From NCBI RefSeq assembly GCF_000755285.1, contig NZ_BBMK01000001.1, positions 124,001 through 188,000 of the forward strand: a stretch of DNA of 64,000 bases, in the 5' to 3' direction. Position 1 is the stretch's first letter. Each line of letters begins with the position of its first letter. The position numbers were made by a program, and so were the translations under genes. The notes below the pieces were generated by a model. That model was not told the DNA's origin. It did no database searches and saw only the letters and a list, made by a program, of their open reading frames with translations. Of the stretch, positions 48,929 through 60,696 are shown piece after piece. The stretch comes from Nonlabens ulvanivorans. Its GTDB lineage: Bacteria > Bacteroidota > Bacteroidia > Flavobacteriales > Flavobacteriaceae.

Positions 48929-49301
48929 CTATCAACTCTTTATAAGCATCTGCAGTTAAAAGACCTTCTACTTGTGAGGCATCAGAAAAAGACATTTTAA
49001 TCATCCATCCTTCTCCATAAGGATCAGAATTCACAAGTTCTGGCTCATCTTCTAACTTCTCATTAAAAGCAGTAATTTCTCCAGATAGTGGTAAAAATAG
49101 ATCCGAGACTGTTTTAACAGCTTCTACTGTTCCAAAAACTTCTTCTACATCTAGCGTTTCATCAACGGTTTCAACTTCTACATAAACGATATCTCCTAAT
49201 TCGCTTTGAGCAAAGTCAGTAATACCTACTATTGCAGTATCGCCTTCAATACGAATCCATTCGTGATCTTTAGTATATTTTAATTCTGCTGGGATATTCA
49301 T
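48921..49301 (-). CDS. gcvH: Glycine cleavage system H protein
   Basis: A 126-residue lipoyl carrier of the glycine cleavage complex. The motif [33 protein letters not shown] holds the lipoylated Lys in the [10 protein letters not shown] segment. It starts 63 bases downstream of the sprA stop on the same strand and overlaps the VanZ-like gene by eight bases. The other complex members (gcvP, gcvT) are not in the window. Confidence 0.95.
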   Translation of the reverse strand: MNIPAELKYTKDHEWIRIEGDTAIVGITDFAQSELGDIVYVEVETVDETLDVEEVFGTVEAVKTVSDLFLPLSGEITAFNEKLEDEPELVNSDPYGEGWMIKMSFSDASQVEGLLTADAYKELIGG

Positions 49302-49363
49302 AATTTTATTTTAATGGTGGTAAATTTAAGATATCTCTCAAAGATATAAGCAATGATTTTTTA

Positions 49364-52300
49364 CTAATTACCAAAGGTATATCGCAATGTAATCCCGCTT
49401 CTAACTGTCGTCTGTGGAAAAGCAGTAGAAATCGCAAATTCTGAGAATGTATGATCATAATAAAATATAGCTGTAAATGCCTGACTCAAGTTATAATCTG
49501 CAGTAAATTTAAGTCCATAAATAGTCTGACCAGCTGTAGCCTGACTAGCATCTGTAAAGATCCCATTCTGTAAATTCTCTTCAGTTCCTAAGTCTAGATA
49601 TCTAATGATAGTTACATTATCTCTTATAGAACCATCTAATCGCATATTTAAATCACTTTTAATAATCTGACTACGACCACCAACATTAGTTTTAAACTTG
49701 AGGTCTTTTATACGATAACCTAATCCCAGAATGAATTCGTTTCCATTAATCTCAGTCAATAAATTATTATCAAAACTTAAAGAAACTACTCTATCCTTTC
49801 TTACTTCCGCAGCTATAGATACAGAGTTTTTCATCTCAAAGTCCAATTTAATTAATGGACTGAACTGCTCTGATAAATTGATATTAAAAAACAAATTACG
49901 AGACTTAAAGTCACCTGTCTGGTTTAAGGCGTCAGGGCTTTGGTCACTATACGTTAAATTTCTGTTTCCAGCAGAGTAGTCTAGATTCGTTTGAAATTGA
50001 TTAACGGTATAACTAGACCTATATCCATGATTTATAGAGAATCTACGGAATCTTTTTCTGAACCATTTAAGATTCATTAATCCTGTGTATTTAATAGTCC
50101 AGTTAGGTAAAGGTATATCTTTAAACGCACTAGTCTTCTGATCTTTTGCATCACGACCTTCATATGCCGCTAGGAAAGCCGGCAATAACACATCCTGACT
50201 GTTCCTACTAAATCCTTCCGGATAACCGTCTGCGTCACGAGAGTAAGTCGTGTTACCATAAAACTGTTCTGCCAGTCGTTCTGCAATTACAAGTCTATTA
50301 TTTCTAAAATTATCAAAGTTTTTAGATCCATCTATCGTGCTTTTATTAAAAGCCGTACCAATCATGTTTGTAGTAATACTATAATTACCAAAAGTGTTAG
50401 GTGTTAATGATTGATAGGTTAAGTTCTCTGGATCTACTCTATAATTCTCTGTATAGGTTTCTTGATAAGCTCTATTTCCTACTAGGTCAATTTTTAAATC
50501 CTTTAATAAATCAACATTGACATTGACATCTAATTGACGGCTTTCTACCTCGCTATATTGTTGATTAAAATCTTGAAATAAAGTCAACCAACCTTTTCTA
50601 GCAGCAACATCTCTAATCTCTGCCTGAGAACCAAAAGTAAATCCTGTGGTAGGTTTTAACGTTCCTATAAATCCTATTGACGGCGTATAACCTGGTAAAA
50701 AGATACCGTTATTTTCCTGATAATTAATTTGCGCTCTCTTTACAGAGGTTGCAATACCTATTAATGTGTTATAGGCTTTATTACCAAAATTCTTTTTAGG
50801 TGTTTTATCTTTTTCTTCTTGGGTATTTGCGGCACCTGGTGTTGATGGTCTAGCATTTCTAGACCTTGTATTATTGCGGCTACGAGCTCTACTTGTTGCT
50901 GGACCGAATTTAACCTTCTCAAGCCCTACATATTTATACAACTTATCTAAGTCTAATGTGGTATTTAATCGATGTGTATTAGCATTTTGCACAGTGTTCC
51001 CTAAATCAGGAATACCATCCAATTGTGCAAATTGTTGTGAGTTACGTTGCCAGTTAAAGTCTGCTGTGTAGGTGTAGCTCGCTTTCGCGAAAGCAAGAAA
51101 TGGAAACTTATCAAACGGTAATTTATAAGTCATTTGCAATTGCTGCGAGTGCGAGTTAGGAATACCTTCATCTAGAAAATCCGTCCATATTCCATAACTC
51201 TCGTCAATAGAATCATCATCATTAATATAACTGCGCACAACACGGTCATTATTTGCAGATAGATTAAATTGTAATGATTTTGTAATATCCCAGTTAATAG
51301 CATATTGATGATTCATTGTGTAATTGCGGTTAGACAATGGATCTATAGTAATATTTTGAGCATCAGGAATACCATCACCATTAGTATCTACAGGATTAGT
51401 ATCCAATTGAAGGTCTCTAAACTTCTGTGTGTTGTATTGTCTTAAAATATTACCGCTGGCCGCAAAACTATTAGGTAATAAATTCACATTAAAGTCTTTT
51501 AAAAACTTCATGTATTTGTTTTCACCAATCAAATTTTTAAATGGCTCCACCTCAGCTTTAGGAAAAGCATAGTTATATGTGGTTCCCACATTAACCGATT
51601 GATCTTGAAATTTCTCAATTTCAAAATTGCGTTGATCTGTTTGATTATAAGAACCTGAAAAAGTGAAATTCTCAATATCATAAGGCATAGGTTTTGCATC
51701 ACCGGTGCGCTCTTTGCGCACGCCGATAAGGTTTACACTTTGACGCATGGTATAATCTTCAGATTGCTCTCTAATAATTTCACGCTCTGCATCACTAGTA
51801 GCGTTATCTAATCTGGTTTCTAATTCTATATCTTCAAATTGAGGATCAAATTGTGGCGTGACAGTTTCTTCTCCTATACTATAAGAGAATGGCAATTTAA
51901 CGCCCCCATTTTTCTGGAAGTAACTGACCTAAATTAAGATTAGTAGTTACATCATATTGAGTTACATTTTCACGATCTCTTTCATTAGGACCTTGTTCTA
52001 TCGCTCCAAAACCAATGGTACTTCTTCTTCCTGTAGCACTTACACTTGCAAAATCTGCAATGTTTGCATCCATATTCATCACTGCTGCATATCCACCTTG
52101 GTTCTTTAAACCTGATAGACGCATTTCATTAAACCACACTTCTCCACAAATATCATTTGTACTGGCATTGCGCACACCAATCATCATCGCTCTTACATCT
52201 CCAAAATTAGGATTCCCTTTTATACCATATATGTGTTGATTAGGGCTTCCTGCAGTCGCATCAGTAAGTGTGGACTCATCAAAGAAATTTACTTGAGAAA

Positions 52301-55300
52301 TATTCAATGAAGGATTGCTTAAAACACGCGCTTTAATTTCTTGAAGTAATGAAAGGTCTATATTAAATTCATTTGCTTCTGGCCATATTTCTTCTCTTAC
52401 CGCTGTGCCGAAGGCCGTAGGTTTTAATGGCAATCTTATTTCGTAATAATTATCTGTGTAATCAATTCCTATTCTCACAAAGGCCTCTAATTCATCATCA
52501 CCTATAGCAACTTCATTCACCAAAGATTCTGCATGAACAAACATGCGCAGGTTTTCATACTGACGCATATCTATTCTTATATTCTTAAATACAGAACGTC
52601 CATCTTCTGGTTCTAGACCACAAACTCTTAAAGCAAGTGATTGCTCGTTCTGTCTTATATTTTGATTTTGAGTTCTTAATTCCTCGCGCTCTACTCCAGG
52701 TGGCAATCTATATGGAATCGGTTGACGTGATTCATTATTCTCAATATTAACTCCTTCTACTTCAAACACAGTTCCATCATCACTAGGATCATCTAAATCC
52801 TCTTCTAATGTCGCAGTGTAACGACGATAATCGCCACGAACAAGATCCATAGAACCAAAACGAAGTAACGTTTCTTGATTAAAATCTGTCAAATACATTC
52901 TCATGAAACGTATGGCTCTGAAATCATTGATGCCACCTATAACTTCTCGGTTAGGATCACTTAATGGAACTCTAAATTGAACCCAACGTGTATCAATAGT
53001 ATTTCCATTAGGTAAAGTAGTTTGAACCTCTTTGGTATCAAATATATACTCGTTAGTAGCGACAGTCATTCTAGTTGGGTCAACCGGTATATCATATTCA
53101 AAATAACTATCTATGGTATTCATAGTGTTATCTCTGTTAATATCCTCTACATCTGGTAAAGTCGTTGCTCCACGGTCGTCTTGAGTTACTGCTGTAGGTG
53201 AGTTACCTTGTGTATTATTATATCTTCTGTATCGAGTAACAATATCTCCACTGGTCGCTAAGAAGTATTCATAGTTATCACGTGCAGGATCGTCAGGTCC
53301 AAATGCCCCAAACTGTGTATTCTCTTCTATATCACTCAATCCATCTAGACCGATATCTTGATTGGTACGTTGCGCTCCATCTGTGTCAAAAGCATAAACT
53401 AACGATTGATTAACTGGCACTTTACCGTAATCTGTTGCATTAGTTAACGTAGTACTACCGTCATCAGGTAGCCCATTTTCATATTGCTTGCGATTATCTT
53501 TTAAGATATCTTCACTTATACTACCTAAGTTAATTGAAATAGTTCCACCTGTATTAGTAGGATCATAAACAAATGGATCCATTACCCAAAATTGAATGTA
53601 CTCGACATTAGTCTGTTCAAAATCTGTACTAGAGAACTGTCGCATAATACCTGCCCAGTTGTCTTCTGGATTAGGTAATATATTACTGCCTGCCGCTGCA
53701 GGATTATAATTATAAGGACCACGTTGAGATGGTAGATAATTTAAATCTAGCGTATTTATAACTTGCTGTTGCCCTTGCTGTAAATCAACATTAGGAAATA
53801 GTTCTTCTATAAAAACTCGTCTTGTTCTAGGATCAGAGATATCATCATCTGTAATGTCTGCTGGACGTTGTGTTCCATAAAAAATAGGATCAATCGTATA
53901 CCAAGATAATTGTGCTCTAGAAAAGTTATAAGCTAGTGCATTAGAAGTAGAACCTAAACCTTCAAACGCCTGAGGAACACTAGCCAAAGACCATGCAAAT
54001 GGCGATAAAATATCTATTGAAGTCTGCGAACCTTCAAAATCATCTACATAGGCTGATGCTTGTCCTTCAAAATCATCACCTGCTGGTGATCCCGGAAAAA
54101 GATAAGCGAGTTCTCCTCGTAGTGAAACGCTAGACTCTACATCAGTATCAATATTAGGCAACTTATTAACCATTCTAGTTAAAAATGGCACTTGTGTATT
54201 GTAAATAAAATTAGCTCCTACAATTGTATTATTAATAGGCTCAAAACCATAAGTAGATTTTTGAGTAATAGGTCGCTCTTTTAAATTTAAAAAAGTTCCT
54301 CCTAAAATAAAGTCATCACTAAACCTGTGTTCTACGTTTATACCAGTGAAACGCTTTGTCTGTTGGTTAAATACAGAATTATTTTCTGTAGATACTTGTA
54401 TAGGCGTATTTGAATTTAATAACGCTTGGTCTAGTATAATAACGCGACCACCTTGATAATCGACGGAGTAATCAATTCCTTCTTGCAATGTTCTACCACC
54501 AGCAGTTACTGTTACTGATCCTCGTGGGACATTAAATGCACCGATAGGAATTCCTTCTCTACCAGTAGCTTTATATTGACCTTTTATCAGATACTTATTT
54601 TTATCTGCGGTTTGCAAGGCCTGTGCTTTAGTCGTTACGTACATATCACGATAGACGTACTTTGCCTGGTTTGCATTATATGATGTAGGTTGATCATAAT
54701 CTTCTGAACCAGTCCCAGGAGTATTATCTAATTTATCAAACAGATAATTACCAAATGGCTCTACTGTTGTAAATATGATACGCCCATTTTCTTGATCTAT
54801 GGTTAGCCCAGGAATAAAGTCAAAAAAGCCATCACCATCTGGCTGTGGATCACCTTGCTGGTTTAATCGATCTAAATTAAATACTTTGATTAATGTGGTT
54901 TGATCAACATCTACTGGCAACGGTTCAGCAACTGGATTTGCAAGAGTAGGCGCTGCAGGTGTTATATAGTTTAATTCTGGAGGAAATTGATAAAAGATAT
55001 TCATTCTGAAATCTTCCTGAGATAATTGAGAACCACCTAAATTATAGATATTCTTCATCATTAAATCCCAGATAGGCTCACTGACATTCGTTAAATTACT
55101 CTTCAATAATTTAACAACTAGGTTTTGATTATTAACTGCTATTTGAGCGGGATCAGTAGAGTCTATAACGTCTGTTGCAACGACACCATCATTTGCAAAT
55201 TCACCTACTTGATAAACCTTTCCTCCTGCTGTATATTGAAATGCTACCGCTAGAACTTCATCATTATTTAAACGCTGACGTAATGAAATGTAACCTAGTT

Positions 55301-56630
55301 GAGTATTTAAAGTAAACTCATTATCAGTAAGTTTTCTTGCATTCTCTAATGTTACATAATCAAATCCTTCATTTACTTGAGCACCTCCAAAACCAGATTG
55401 CACCGTAGAGATATCTCTAATTGCATCTGTTAATATAGATTGTGCTGCTCCATTTATTCCTCGAGGATTAAAGTCGTTATTTTCATTGGATGGAAAACTA
55501 CCAGCTGGCGCATTTAGAAAACCACCAGGCACAGTTCCCAATCCTATATTATCAGGATCAGATTCTCCTATATCTTGAACTGCTACTAGATTTCTGACAT
55601 CTTGTGTTCTATTACCGCGGTTTGTAATCCAAACTTCAGCTCTAGTGATTTGAATGTTTGTATTGATAAATGGGTAATTAGCTAACGTTTTATCATAATT
55701 ATCGCGGAAATAATGTGACAGAAAATAATGTCTATTCTCATCATAATCTAATGAGAAAAAATCAAAATCATTAACAGACGCTCCACCAGCAGCTTGTACC
55801 GTTCTAGATTCGGACTGCTGTTCTGAGAATACACCTGTGATTCTCGTTTTACCAAATTGCAATTCTGCCTTAACACCAAAAAGACTCTGAGCACCACGTA
55901 TTAATGTAGAATTCAAAGGCATACTAATATTACCTACCTCTATACTTTGTAAGATGTCGTCTTCTGTAGGAGTATAATCTAATTTGATTTGATTTTGAAA
56001 GTTGAAGGTACTTTGCGTGTCATAATTTGCATTTACATTTAAACGCGTTCCTACTTTCCCTACTAAACTTAGATTGATACGTTGATTAAAATCAAAAGTA
56101 GCATTAGATCTGTTACGTGGTGAAAAACTAGGATTGTCTGATTTATTAAACAACATTCCTAAGTCAACTTCTACAGAACCTTGTGGCACCACTGATATCT
56201 CAGTACCGCCAAAAATACTTTCAAATAAATCTGAATCGACGTAAAAATTAGGTAATAAGTTCTTTTGCTTTTCTTTGTCGGCTTCTGTTTTACCAGCAAT
56301 AGCGGCCGCTTTATCCTTAAAATACTGAGTCATGCGTTCTTTCATCACACGATCCAGATATTGCTCACGCGTTAACATGAAAGGGTATCCAATTTGAAAA
56401 CCATTGAATTCACTCTTATAGATATATCGATCTAAGTCCGGATCATAAGTGTAAAGAGTAACAATACTCGGTGGATCTGGCAACTTTATATCACCTATTA
56501 TAACACCAGTTTTAGTACTGTCTTGTGCCGTTGTAGGTGGTGGTTGTTGCGCTTTCGCGAAAGCGAATATCAAAAAACATCCAAAGAATGCTACATACCT
56601 ATTGAAAAGTTGAAGAGAACTATATTTCAA
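49364..56630 (-). CDS. sprA: SprA, outer-membrane translocon of the type IX secretion system (frame broken at 51903)
   Basis: A giant outer-membrane barrel of about 2,420 residues that forms the T9SS pore. The first frame (1,577 residues from a TTG at 56630) ends LLPEKWGR; the next carries on PFSYSIGEETVTPQFDP to 49364. C5 at 51903-51907 with one C removed joins them as EKWGVKLPFSYS, the usual SprA join. The signal peptide contains a palindrome copy at 56550 read as FAFAKA; a second copy is at 51080. It follows ruvA by three bases. It would export the M36 and lamin-tail proteins upstream. Confidence 0.95.
51080..51095. repeat. Palindrome, one change, in sprA
   Basis: CGCTTTCGCGAAAGCA: intact 14-bp core, last base changed; read as LAFAKAS on the coding strand. 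Confidence 0.85.
51903..51907. repeat. C5 tract with a +1 shift, in sprA
   Basis: Five C where four join the two sprA frames. Confidence 0.65.
56550..56565. repeat. 16-bp palindrome, perfect copy, in the sprA signal peptide
   Basis: Read on the minus strand as IFAFAKAQQ, at the end of the signal peptide. Confidence 0.9.
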
Positions 56631-56633
56631 ATC

Positions 56634-57214
56634 TTACAGCTGTTTTAAAGCGCCTTTTATTAATTTTTCTACCGTGGCGTCTGGCTCGCTAGCAATATTT
56701 TATCCACCACTTTTTGCGCTTGCTTACGTAAATAACCTAGCGTTTCTAGTGCAGATAACGCTTCATCGCGTCCAGTATTGCTCGAATGAAGAGAAATATC
56801 TTCTCCTTCTAATACTTGTAATATTTTATCTTTTAAATCTAGAATGACACGCTGCGCTCCTTTTGCACCTATTCCCTTAACACTCTGTATAGTACGCACA
56901 TCACCAGAAGCGATGGCTTGCGCAATCTGTCGCGGTTCTAGACTAGAAAGCATTGTACGTGCTGTACTTGCACCTATACCAGATACCGAAAGTAAAAGCT
57001 TGAAAACCTCACGCTCTGACTTTTCCATAAAGCCAAAAAGACGTTGAGAATCTTCTCTCACTTGCATAAAAGTGAATAATTTAATTAATTCACCATCTGG
57101 AATTAATGAATATGTATGAAGCGATATCTCAACAAAGTACCCTACACCACCGCAGTCTATGACTACATCTGTAAGATTTTTTTCCACCAGCTTTCCTTGC
57201 AACTGCGCTATCAT
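56634..57214 (-). CDS. ruvA: Holliday junction helicase subunit RuvA (C-terminal frame break)
   Basis: Binds four-way DNA junctions and loads RuvB. The N-terminal OB domain (IAQLQGKLVEKNLTDVVIDC) and the helix-hairpin-helix pair (LLSVSGIGASTARTML and IQSVKGIGAKGAQRVILDLKDKI) are clear. The frame ends LLASQTPR, about 12 residues short. One T restored near 56694-56697 gives the normal tail DKILASEPDATVEKLIK...KQL and a stop at 56634, three bases before sprA, the order conserved in Bacteroidota. Confidence 0.92.
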
Positions 57215-57260
57215 TCCTTAATTTTAAGTTAAAGCATCAAATGTAATAAAATTAAGGGTA

Positions 57261-59585
57261 CTAAAACACACCTTGATTTGTGCTATTTCTAGTGATTTGT
57301 TCTCTCTTTTGTTCGTGCTTTTCCTTTTGCTGTGCATCAATCACAGCTACTGCTGCCATATTTACAATTTCATCAACACTTGCATTAAGCTGTAGGATAT
57401 GAACTGGCTTTTGCATACCCATCATAATGGGTCCTATGGAATCTGTATTGTAAAGCTCTTTAATCAACTTATAAGTCGAGTTTGCACTTTCTAGATTAGG
57501 GAAAACAAGTGTATTTACTTTTTTGCCAGCCAGCTTAGAAAACGGAAACTTCTTTTTAAGCAGCTCTGGATTCAAAGCAAAATCTGCCTGAATCTCTCCA
57601 TCCACCGTTATATCTGGATAATATCGATGAAGATAATTTACCGCTTCAGTCACTTTACGAGCATGAGGATGATCTGAAGAACCAAAGTTTGCATAGCTTA
57701 TCATAGCTACCGCAGGATCTATTCCAAACATACGCGCTGTACGAGCTGTCATTTGAGCAATTTTTGCAAGCTCTGTAGCATCTGGATTGATATTTATAGA
57801 AGTGTCTGAGATAAACATAGGTCCACGTTCTGTAATCATCAAGTTAGTTGTAGCAACTTTTTGAACACCAGGAGATTTTCCTATAATTTCCATCATAGGT
57901 TTTACAGATATAGGAAACGATTGTGCAACACCAGTAATTACAGCATCTGCATCACCTAATTTTACCATCATCGCGGCAAAATAGTTGCGCTGTCTCATCA
58001 ACTTGCCAGCATCAAATTCTGTGACACCTTTGCGAGAGCGCATTTGCCATAATTCATTTGCATATCGATCCTTACGTGGCTTTTCTTCATCAGATTTAGG
58101 ATCTATAATCAGAATATTATCATCCCAATCGATTTCTGTCATTAACTCTTCAATCACATCACGTCTACCTAGCAATATCGGAATTGCTATTCCATCTTCA
58201 TGTACTATTTGAGCCGCTTTTATAACGTCTAGATTATCCGCCTCGGCAAAAACGATACGTTTAGGATTAGTACGTGCACGATTTAATATCAAACGGATGA
58301 GCTTATTATCTGATCCCATTCTCGATAATAACTGATCTTCATACTTTTCCCAGTCTTGTATAGGTTCCATAGCTACACCACTTTCCATAGCTGCTCTGGC
58401 AACTGCTGGTGGAATAGTAGAAATCAATCGTGGATCAAAAGGCTTAGGAATAATATATTCTCTCCCAAAGTTGAGCTTCGTCTCTCCGTAAGCAATATTA
58501 ACTTGCTCTGGAACTGGTTCTTTTGCAAGTTGGGCAATAGCATGACAAGCAGCCAGTTTCATTTCTTCATTAATCTTAGACGCGCGCACATCTAGCGCAC
58601 CTCTAAAAATAAATGGAAAACCTAAAACGTTATTTACCTGATTAGGATGATCGCTACGACCAGTTGCCATTATTAAATCTTCACGAGTTGCTACCGCTGT
58701 ATCGTATTCAATTTCTGGATTAGGATTTGCCATAGCAAACACTATGGGATTTTCATTCATATCCATTAACATGGCAGGCGATACAATATTACCTACTGAA
58801 AGTCCCAGAAAAACATCAGCGCCTTTAAAAGCCTGTTTTAAGGTTATAGGTTCCATGTCACGTGCAAATTCCATTTGCTCAGGACCTAAATCTGTACGTG
58901 ACGTAGTAATCAATCCGTCCACATCAAACATGAGGATATTCTCCTTACGAGCACCTAATTTTGCATACAAATTAGTACAAGAAATTGCTGCACTACCAGC
59001 ACCACTGATGACAATCTTTACATCTTCTATCTTCTTCTCAGCAATTTCTAGTGCATTTAATAATGCGGCACTAGATATTATCGCGGTACCATGCTGGTCA
59101 TCGTGCATAACTGGAATATCCAGTTCTGCCTTTAATCTTTTTTCTATCTCAAAAGCCTCTGGTGCCTTTATGTCTTCAAGATTAATACCTCCAAAAGTAG
59201 GCGAGATATTCTTTACCGTTTGAATAAACTCTTCTACGTTCTTAGTATCAATTTCAATATCAAAACAATCTATGTCTGCAAAAATCTTGAAAAGCAATCC
59301 TTTACCTTCCATAACTGGTTTAGAAGCCTCTGGACCTATATCGCCTAAGCCTAATACTGCAGTACCGTTAGTAATCACGGCAACTAGATTTCCTTTAGTT
59401 GTATATTTATATACATTTGCTTTGTCTTTGGCTATTTCCAGGCAAGGCTCTGCCACTCCAGGACTGTAGGCCAGTGAAAGATCTCGCTGACTGCTGTATT
59501 TCTTAGTAGGAACTACTTTTATTTTACCTGGTGTAGGCTTTGCGTGATACACAAGTGCCTCACGTCGTTTGCTATCTTTACTCAT
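57261..59585 (-). CDS. maeB: NADP-dependent malic enzyme fused to phosphotransacetylase-like domain
   Basis: A 774-residue cytoplasmic enzyme. The first about 430 residues are malic enzyme (malate to pyruvate and CO2, making NADPH) with YSPGVAEPCLEI, MHDDQHGTAIISSAALLNAL and the NADP loop VISGAGSAAISC. The last about 340 residues are phosphotransacetylase-like (IVFAEADNLDVIKAAQI, VITGVAQSFPISVKPMMEI), usually regulatory in this fusion. Length fits MaeB. The frame is intact. Upstream on the same strand of ruvA-sprA. Confidence 0.95.
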   Translation of the reverse strand: MSKDSKRREALVYHAKPTPGKIKVVPTKKYSSQRDLSLAYSPGVAEPCLEIAKDKANVYKYTTKGNLVAVITNGTAVLGLGDIGPEASKPVMEGKGLLFKIFADIDCFDIEIDTKNVEEFIQTVKNISPTFGGINLEDIKAPEAFEIEKRLKAELDIPVMHDDQHGTAIISSAALLNALEIAEKKIEDVKIVISGAGSAAISCTNLYAKLGARKENILMFDVDGLITTSRTDLGPEQMEFARDMEPITLKQAFKGADVFLGLSVGNIVSPAMLMDMNENPIVFAMANPNPEIEYDTAVATREDLIMATGRSDHPNQVNNVLGFPFIFRGALDVRASKINEEMKLAACHAIAQLAKEPVPEQVNIAYGETKLNFGREYIIPKPFDPRLISTIPPAVARAAMESGVAMEPIQDWEKYEDQLLSRMGSDNKLIRLILNRARTNPKRIVFAEADNLDVIKAAQIVHEDGIAIPILLGRRDVIEELMTEIDWDDNILIIDPKSDEEKPRKDRYANELWQMRSRKGVTEFDAGKLMRQRNYFAAMMVKLGDADAVITGVAQSFPISVKPMMEIIGKSPGVQKVATTNLMITERGPMFISDTSININPDATELAKIAQMTARTARMFGIDPAVAMISYANFGSSDHPHARKVTEAVNYLHRYYPDITVDGEIQADFALNPELLKKKFPFSKLAGKKVNTLVFPNLESANSTYKLIKELYNTDSIGPIMMGMQKPVHILQLNASVDEIVNMAAVAVIDAQQKEKHEQKREQITRNSTNQGVF

Positions 59586-59673
59586 AAATAACTGGGTTAT
59601 TTTTAGTCCAAAAACAAAAGTAAGTTATAATGTTCACATGGGTTTTTTGTACTCGTGAAAATTGTGTGAATTG

Positions 59674-59689
59674 TGCTTTCGCAAAAGCG
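59674..59689. repeat. Palindrome, two changes, intergenic
   Basis: TGCTTTCGCAAAAGCG between maeB and the fructokinase terminator. Confidence 0.55.
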
Positions 59690-59710
59690 TGAACTTAAAG
59701 AAATAATCAA

Positions 59711-59746
59711 AAAAAAGAGCTATAAAATGAATTACAGCTCTTTCTA
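59711..59746 (-). terminator. Terminator after the sucrose-type operon
   Basis: AAAGAGCTGTAA / TTATAGCTCTTT hairpin on the minus strand followed by seven T. Confidence 0.7.
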
Positions 59747-59761
59747 ACAAAACTAAGCTAA

Positions 59762-60696
59762 CTAAACAATATCATTAATAATATTTTTAAGACCTACCAT
59801 ATCGGGTAGACGACCAACGTTCTGTAATTTTATAGTAGCGAGTTTTTGCGCAATAGTTATAGACTCTTTTAGGGACTTTTCCTGAATTTGAGCATATAAA
59901 AATCCTGCCCAGAAGGCATCACCAGCGCCGGTTACATCTTTAATATCATCAATTTTTATAGCGTCTTGATGTATAAGCCCTTTATCAAGATCAGAAATGG
60001 TAACACCATCTTTACCTCTTGTAAGGCAAATAGTTGAAACTCCTAAAGCATGGAAATAATCAAAAATTTCTTGATCTGATTTATGACCGTCAAAGTACCT
60101 ATAACAATCATCTATACTTAACTTAAGCAATGGATTATAAGATAAATACTCTCTGATCACCTCTTTAGCTTCATCACGATTAGGCCATATTTTTTGTGAA
60201 TAATTAAGGTCTATACTTAACTGTAACCCTAACTTACTTGCCTCTTTTGCTCCTTTTAAAATTGAGGTTCTCGCAGGTTTTTGCTTAAAGCGAAACAGGT
60301 GGTGTGATAAATTTTTGAGGATTTTAGTAATTCAGAGGTAATTAAGGTTTCAGGGATAATACAATCAGCCTCTCTGTAGGCTGTAAAATCAGGTGTTTCC
60401 ATAGATTTAGAAACTAATATGATAGAAGTAGGTAATCCCGATGTTCTATTAATTAGTGATGTATCTACGTTGTCATCTTGTAATTTTTTTACAATAAAAT
60501 CACCTAAACCATCATTTCCACAAGAAGCCACTATAGCCGACCTTAATCCTAATCTTGCTGCATTTACTGCCACGTTTGTAGGTGACCCACCTAAGAAACG
60601 ATGGTAATCTTTGGTTTCTGAGATAGTAGCATTTTTCTCATGACCTATAAAGTCAATAAGAACTTCTCCTGTACATAATATATCAATGGTCTTCAC
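59762..60696 (-). CDS. PfkB-family sugar kinase, probable fructokinase (frame broken near 60280)
   Basis: About 311 residues of the ribokinase/PfkB fold. The start DILCTGEVLIDFIGHE and FLGGSPTNVAVNAARLG are the N-terminal PfkB motif; DVTGAGDAFWAGFLYAQ near the end is the second, with the catalytic Asp. A missing base in TTTTT at 60278-60282 splits it; restoring it reads FALSKKPARTSILKGAKEA. Its substrate is inferred as fructose because it follows an invertase-like gene. It overlaps that gene by one base. Confidence 0.83.

Noticed and set aside
7880-51907. Classic phase variation by long G runs
   Set aside because: Phase-variable runs are usually eight or more and in surface genes. These are five or seven and hit housekeeping enzymes, so I report them only as a pattern to check.
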